Below, in pieces: positions 59,101 to 64,000 of a stretch of DNA of 64,000 bases. A program made the translations under genes and the position numbers. Every line of letters starts with the position of its first letter. Within the stretch, counting starts at the first letter, position 1. A model generated the notes under the pieces. That model had not been told where the DNA came from and did no database searches. It saw only the letters and a program-made list of their open reading frames with translations. Origin of the DNA: Haliclona indistincta. Lineage: Eukaryota > Porifera > Demospongiae > Haplosclerida > Chalinidae. The stretch spans positions 8,508,703-8,572,702 of the forward strand of contig OZ024789.1 in NCBI GenBank assembly GCA_964017065.1, read 5' to 3'.

Positions 59101-62100
59101 TCTCAATAACTGCTCCTAATGGCAGGAGATGATCCGGTTCCCAACCAATTACACGGACAACAAACAGAAGATCACGTGCACTTTCAGCAGTAATAATCTC
59201 TTTAATCTTGGGCAGTTCATTATTCCCCTCAATTACATGAGGGAGAGAATCTTCCTCAAATATCACCACCCACTGGCGCTGGGAAACGACTCCTTCTTTT
59301 ATATCAGTCTTGCGAAGGTTCATCAAGTCTCGTGATATCTTTGGTAAGTTGACCAAGCGTGGAGTCTTCTTGTCTATTGGGTCAAAAAACATTGTCTTAG
59401 TCTTCATGTGACGATCCATTCTGCAGACATATCTCTTTTGATGGTACGGTTTAAGTACTTTAACAACCTTTCCGTATCTTACATCTCTGGATGTGTCATA
59501 CAATTCAACTTCAACTAAGTCATCATTGAGTGCTCCTTTCCAATTCTTTAGGCCATTGAGAATGACAGGTTGCGTTAGGTCAAGTGGATGACCAATAGCC
59601 CTATTTTGATTTTCAATTTCAAGATAACATTTTAAAGATTTTTTCACACTGCTTTCATGAGGTTCTTCATGTTGATGTTGAACAGAGCCATCAATTTCAT
59701 TTATTGTCCAACAAAGACTACCATCAGTAACAGAGTCCAATTGCAATCGACAGTGCTCAAGACTTGGCAGTTTCTCAAAAAATGTATTGTAAGCTTGTGT
59801 AATGCTGTCTAAAGTCTTAGTAGAAGGAGACACAGTCTGATGGCTTACAGGTTTATAAATCAATTTTGTTAGTAAGTTCATCTTGTTTAGACGATCCTTT
59901 TCATTCTCCCATAGACTGGAAGGAGTCTCAAATGTCTCATTTTCCATGCAGCGCTTTATGTATTCTCTCCAACATGATTTCTTATCTGGGTTCCCTACAT
60001 TACTCTCTAACTTCATAAGCAAGAAGGGATTACCCACACAGACTACAAGAGATTGTGCTCTAGTGAGGATTGTATTGAATACATACTGGTTGCAAGGAGT
60101 CTTTGTGGGGTTAACTAACTCTGGGCCAGCAGTAATAGATTCAGCTGTGCTAAGAAACACACACTGGAACTCTAGACCTAAAGTACACTGAATGAATATA
60201 CATCATCTATAGAGCAAACAGAGATTTACCTTGAATTTCATATGCCTTTCTTACTTCAACACGTGACGTTTCATCCGTACTGTCAATGAGGCATCCAAAG
60301 TTTGGATTTCTCATCAATTCATTCAGCATTAAATGTTGCTATATAGAATAGCAGAATAGTGGAAGAACGGTACCGTGAGCTATTATAGTATTATAAAATA
60401 CCTGATTAGCATTGGTTGTCATTAGGCACACTTTTGATAGATCTTTTTCCCCCCACTGCTCCAAAGGCCAATTTTGGACATACTTGGTAGCTGCATGCAG
60501 CAAAAAGTTAATTTCTTTTACATTAGTGCCTTGTTGCACTTCATCAATGTTTTTAAACTCTTCCTGAAGACTGGAACAGATAAATCGAAGAGAGAAGGTG
60601 GTGTCTGGATGTAAGTGAGTCTGTTTCTCTGGTTCGTTATTGGTAATGAGAGCAGAATTGTAGAATAAATAGGAGGGAAGAGCAAGAAGAGAACGGTGAC
60701 AGCGATAGTTAGTAATGAGAGTGGCACGGTGGTTCATGCTTGGTTGATCATCATAAAGAGAGTGTAGACGTTCTAGTAATGATATTTTCAGACCATACTT
60801 TATTGGTTCTTTACCTAGTACCAGGATTGCAGGACCTACCTATAAATAAAAAGGTGGAAATTAAACACAATAATTATAAATTATGTTGAAAACTGACTTG
60901 TTTGTGATCTCCAGCTATAGCAATAACAGTCCTTGGTCCACACAAAGATAGTGGAATAATGGATTCTGGTTCTCTTGTTTGTGCTCCTTCATCAATAAGA
61001 ATGTGAGTGAACTGATGATAGTAAAATTTCTTCAATCGCTTGAGCTGCTTTGTAAGATGTATAGTAATACCAAAAGTACTAATTACTAACTGAATCTCTT
61101 CAAAAGCTTCAGCAACGTCATCAATACTTTTACAGTACTGATGATACTCTTCTTTAACATCTGTAATTCTGTCAGTGTCTATCATTCTAGCAATATTCAC
61201 TTGTAACATGTTCTTCTCTTTTAATGGGCCAAAGTATTGGGTAAGAAAAGAATTTGCTGATGCTTGATGATGAGCACACACAAGGACACGAGTACGTTTC
61301 CTTTTCAAAATTTGAAATGCAGCTTGGGCAAGTATCCGGGTCTTCCCTGTACCGAAAGAGCCAGCTACGATTACAGGAGCTTCAGGTTTAGCATGCACAA
61401 TCATCTTCATTGCTTCTCTCTGACCAGGTTCAAGCGTCAAGTATTCATGATATTCCTCACCTAAAGGTAGGTTATGATCAAATCGTGATGTAGAGAAAAA
61501 CCTTGGATCAGTAGGAAGCAGTCGTTCAATTGTTCTCTCAGACAGAAGATTAATTGCTCTATGGAGACGATCAAAATAAGAATATTTTAACCGAAATGTC
61601 ACTTTAACATGAATCCAAAATTTTCGAAGAGAGTCTTTAAGCTGGAGCGCATTTTGTTTTGGCATACATATCTGCAATGATTCTTTTCTGTAATTTGGTC
61701 TATGCATAGCAGCACGATAGTCTGTTCCATTGTAAGATATGATCAGATTTCCTTTTTCACAAGCTTGCTCTATGTATGCTATTTTGTCTCCGTTAAGATG
61801 AATAGCTGTGATGTATCCATAACGAATGTCTTCATAGTCATCAGTCTGTTCTGCCTTCATTGTCAGCAAGTAATCATTTTTTTTACATCTATCATAAAGA
61901 ATAGATAAAATCATGCTAATCACAAAAATTATGCTCACAATCAATAATTCATGCTTATACGTAACTATAAAGTTGCATTATAAGGTATGCCCATGGCAGT
62001 ATAATATTATCTATAATAATTATAATTAAGCTGTCCACTGAGGTAAGCAATACCTACTATGTGTTATAATACAGAATTATCTAACTTACATTTCTTCCAG

Positions 62101-62454
62101 TAATCTCTTATGTTCATCTTCCTCTCGACAAAGCAACTGATGGAATCTCTCTCGGTAATTTTCAGCTTTTAATTTGCCTTCAAATATCTCCAGATCTGGT
62201 GATCGGTGATCATGTCTAAATTCACGAAAACCATCTATTAGATTTTGTGAAGTTTTTTGGCCATCATAAGGAGCTTGATGAGTGGTGGTTTGTGGGGACG
62301 CTTCACTGGTATTCTGTATACAAAGCATACAATCATTTAAACAGCACATAGTCACTGCTGCAGTTTGGCACGTAATGTTGGGAGAGTAATCTTTGCGGGT
62401 TATAATATTTTTACGAGTCCATTCAATTTTTGCACAAATGAATTCTAATATCAT
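53110..62454 (-). CDS. HELZ2-like protein: helicase 1 - RNB - helicase 2, about 2,462 aa
   Basis: Thirteen exons: 62454-62090, 61888-60898, 60839-60402, 60338-60230, 60177-56493, 56433-56297, 56247-56095, 56038-55919, 55390-54768, 54713-54405, 54360-54210, 53479-53297 and 53234-53110; all phases agree. Helicase 1 (UPF1-like SF1) has GSFGTGKT (about 298), DEGAQTREPE (about 420), GDHKQVGP and the motif VI-type stretch NTILTRAQSLVV. The 3.7-kb exon encodes an RNB exonuclease domain (TIDPSDAIVLDDALS, about 1045; THFTSPIRRYCD). Helicase 2 has GPPGTGKS (about 1956), DECAMAHEPE, GDHKQLQP, EQYRM, QGDEYDYVILSTVR and NVAITRAKQG. This order is that of vertebrate HELZ2, a PPAR cofactor and interferon-induced RNA helicase/nuclease; the invertebrate role is unknown. 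N-terminal CCCH zinc fingers are not seen, so the start at 62454 is uncertain. Human HELZ2 is slightly longer (about 2,650 aa). Confidence 0.9.
53766..54124. mobile_element. TIR element in HELZ2-like intron (copy 1)
   Basis: Starts tagcctcgta and ends tacgaggcta, so it has short terminal inverted repeats. Its interior (aggcctagaatattaggcct, ctctgactttagc, acaaatcagct) matches the element at 55.6 kb. Confidence 0.7.
55613..55908. mobile_element. TIR element in HELZ2-like intron (copy 2)
   Basis: Second copy of the same family (tagcctcatgcccatgcagg at the start, gagaggctag at the end), inside the intron between the helicase 2 Walker A exon and the next exon. Somewhat shorter and diverged. Confidence 0.7.
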
Positions 62455-62637
62455 TATTTTTTAGGGACAAGCTATAGGGTTCATAACTGAAAGTATCAAA
62501 TGCTCGATAGAACAACGTAAGCAGTTGGGTGATCTTGATATGAGGTTCACATATAAGTGGGCACTTTTAATTGATAACTGATTGATATTCAGTGATACTG
62601 TTATCAGTGTAATCAGCTGGCACAATACCTACTTAAG

Positions 62638-63899
62638 AAAATAAAAAGATTTCTAACAAAATCAAAAGGATGTAGGATGAAGAAATCTGCTACTGGCCCA
62701 CAATATAAATCAACAAGAAACTAGCATGGAATGGTAGCACAATTGACTTGCTAATAAACCAGGGACATCAGTGGCTGCTGTGGCAGACTATAGCTAGTTC
62801 AGCTAGCCCTATACAACCTCCACCCACTCTGGTTTGGAAAATTCTGTTCGGCTGTGATACTATCTGGCAAGCAGCAGAACGATGATGCTATGCGACATGA
62901 GCTTACTCACTCGGTGAGTTGTTCTTCGAAGACTCCAGACGCCAATAATTATGCTCTCTCCGTACGGCGATACTCTACTTCTAGAATTTGTGTGATCGGT
63001 CACGTCAAGAGTAAATAATAGAAGAGAGAGTATCCAACTCCAATATACCCGTCAGGGACACTCTCGGGAAAGTAACGTGACCAGCACGCGAGCAAATTGA
63101 CGTAATCTGACGTACATGTGGCAGTGAAAATCTTGCCTTCGTAGCGCCCCGCCTACATCTTGAAGCTATATATTTGTAAACAGCTCGATAAACAGCAAGC
63201 GACTCCGCTCCACAGGCAAAGCGAGCAGCCACTCGTTCACCAGATAGTTTTGTTTATGCCTTAAACACTGCTGGGGAAAAACGGCGGCTTAAATTTCGTG
63301 TGGGATGCACCGTGACCAAATAAGATAGCCATCTTCTGGTGGACTTCAAACTGTGGTACTGGCATCCACCTGCAGGCTCTATATCACGCATCTGACTTGA
63401 AAATGCTAGCCTCGACTTTCAAGTGCTGTTGCAATCGTGATCGCGGGCGCGCATACTAAGTCATGACGTTACACGATGAATAATAATACCGATAAACGTC
63501 ATCTGCTCGCGTGCTGGTCACGTTACTTTCCCGAGAGTGTCCTTGACGGGTATATTGGAGTTGGATACTCTCTCTTCTATTATTTACTCTTGGTCACGTG
63601 CGTATTGCGTAATCACAAAATGCCAACTAACACTTAGCTGAAAACTGTTCGTGACCGTGAAATCGTCAAATTTATATCGTCGTTTGCCTGTCGTTTGTTA
63701 AAACTTAAGTAGTAAAAATTTCGACCAATCTCCTTTCTACTGTAAGATGGGGCAACACCATGCAGAGAGCAGATCTAAGAGTCTTTGCAAGTATAAAATT
63801 CATCACCAGGTGAAATATTAGCGTTTGAATGCTAATACATTGTATGTAGCCGCTATCTTGTTTTTCCGTTCAGTGAGTCACTACCGTGCCTCCCTAATA
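62638..63899. mobile_element. Composite mobile element related to the one at 26.5 kb
   Basis: The left part (aaaaagatttctaacaaaatc through acatcagtggctgctgtgg) matches 26,547-26,700 with substitutions. The right part (ggtcacgtgcgtattgcg, then taagatggggcaac and accgtgcctccctaa) matches 27,298-27,767. It lacks a perfect foldback arm pair at the left but carries another foldback in its middle. No intact ORF was recognised. Confidence 0.7.
63006..63592. mobile_element. Foldback element nested in the composite element
   Basis: Arms 63,006-63,094 and 63,504-63,592 are reverse complements over 89 bases with one mismatch (gtcaggga against gtcaagga). The arm includes CACTCTCGGGAAAGTAAC from 63,059, as in the P450 gene C intron. 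It interrupts sequence that is continuous at 27.3 kb, so it inserted later. Confidence 0.8.
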
Positions 63900-64000
63900 A
63901 GGATTTCTATCAAAATCAAAATGATGTAGGATGTAACACTTAGCTGATTTTTATCGCTGTTTCACTAAAAACGAAGTTCAAAAGGCACATGCAACTGAGG
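63900..64000. other. Window end, repeat-related DNA
   Basis: Begins with another aggatttctatcaaaatcaa segment similar to the left end of the 62.6-kb element, suggesting a further element starting at the window edge. No gene seen. Confidence 0.4.

Noticed and set aside
57294..60191. Plus-strand open frames inside the large HELZ2-like exon
   Set aside because: They are shadows of the 3.7-kb minus-strand exon, which encodes a recognisable RNB domain.
53110..62454. Endogenous viral origin for the helicase/RNB region
   Set aside because: The many introns, in-phase splice sites and full HELZ2 domain order indicate a host gene.

Overview
The window is eukaryotic, invertebrate metazoan DNA: AT-rich, with multi-exon genes, GT-AG introns that are often only 42-100 nt, and dense small repeats. 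A sponge (demosponge-like) genome is my best guess, from a tandem dermatopontin-like cluster, CYP46-like P450s and a HELZ2-like helicase in a compact layout, but the sequence alone does not prove the phylum.

Region 1 (1-35.8 kb) is a tandem array of small secreted dermatopontin-family genes. Nine minus-strand type A genes (188 aa, 3 exons, 10 mature cysteines) and three plus-strand type B genes (194 aa, 3 exons, 9 mature cysteines) can be spliced by eye with conserved phases and three D-R-x-aromatic repeats. Between them lie eleven exon-2 relics of a third type (C, minus strand), three type B exon-1 relics, eleven copies of a palindromic MITE-like element, six copies of a module carrying a 5'-truncated non-LTR retrotransposon tail, and two 5' relics of IMP4. 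An 8,081-bp segment is repeated head-to-tail almost without change (about 6.1-14.3 kb and 14.2-22.4 kb). Two composite insertions, each with long perfect inverted repeats, interrupt the array at 26.5-27.8 kb and 29.2-31.1 kb.

Region 2 (35.9-38.7 kb) is a complete IMP4 gene (U3 snoRNP, Brix domain, 291 aa). Its first coding exon holds only the ATG, and two introns contain long CT-rich tracts. The IMP4 relics in the array show that the duplication units once ended inside this gene.

Region 3 (38.8-52.3 kb) is a CYP46A1-like cytochrome P450 cluster: two minus-strand genes (501 and 500 aa, 14 exons each), a plus-strand gene (500 aa, 15 exons) head-to-head with the second one, and two 5' relics. 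The two minus-strand genes share a Gly-to-Ser change in the heme signature. The plus-strand gene has an extra intron at the AGxET motif, filled with foldback elements.

Region 4 (53.1-62.5 kb) is one minus-strand gene of 13 visible coding exons, about 2,462 codons, with the HELZ2 order helicase 1 - RNB exonuclease - helicase 2. One of the four acidic RNB active-site positions is Val. The window ends (62.6-64.0 kb) in a mobile element related to the one at 26.5 kb, with another foldback element nested in it.

All exon structures were inferred by hand from reading frames, splice dinucleotides and comparison between copies; there is no transcript evidence here.
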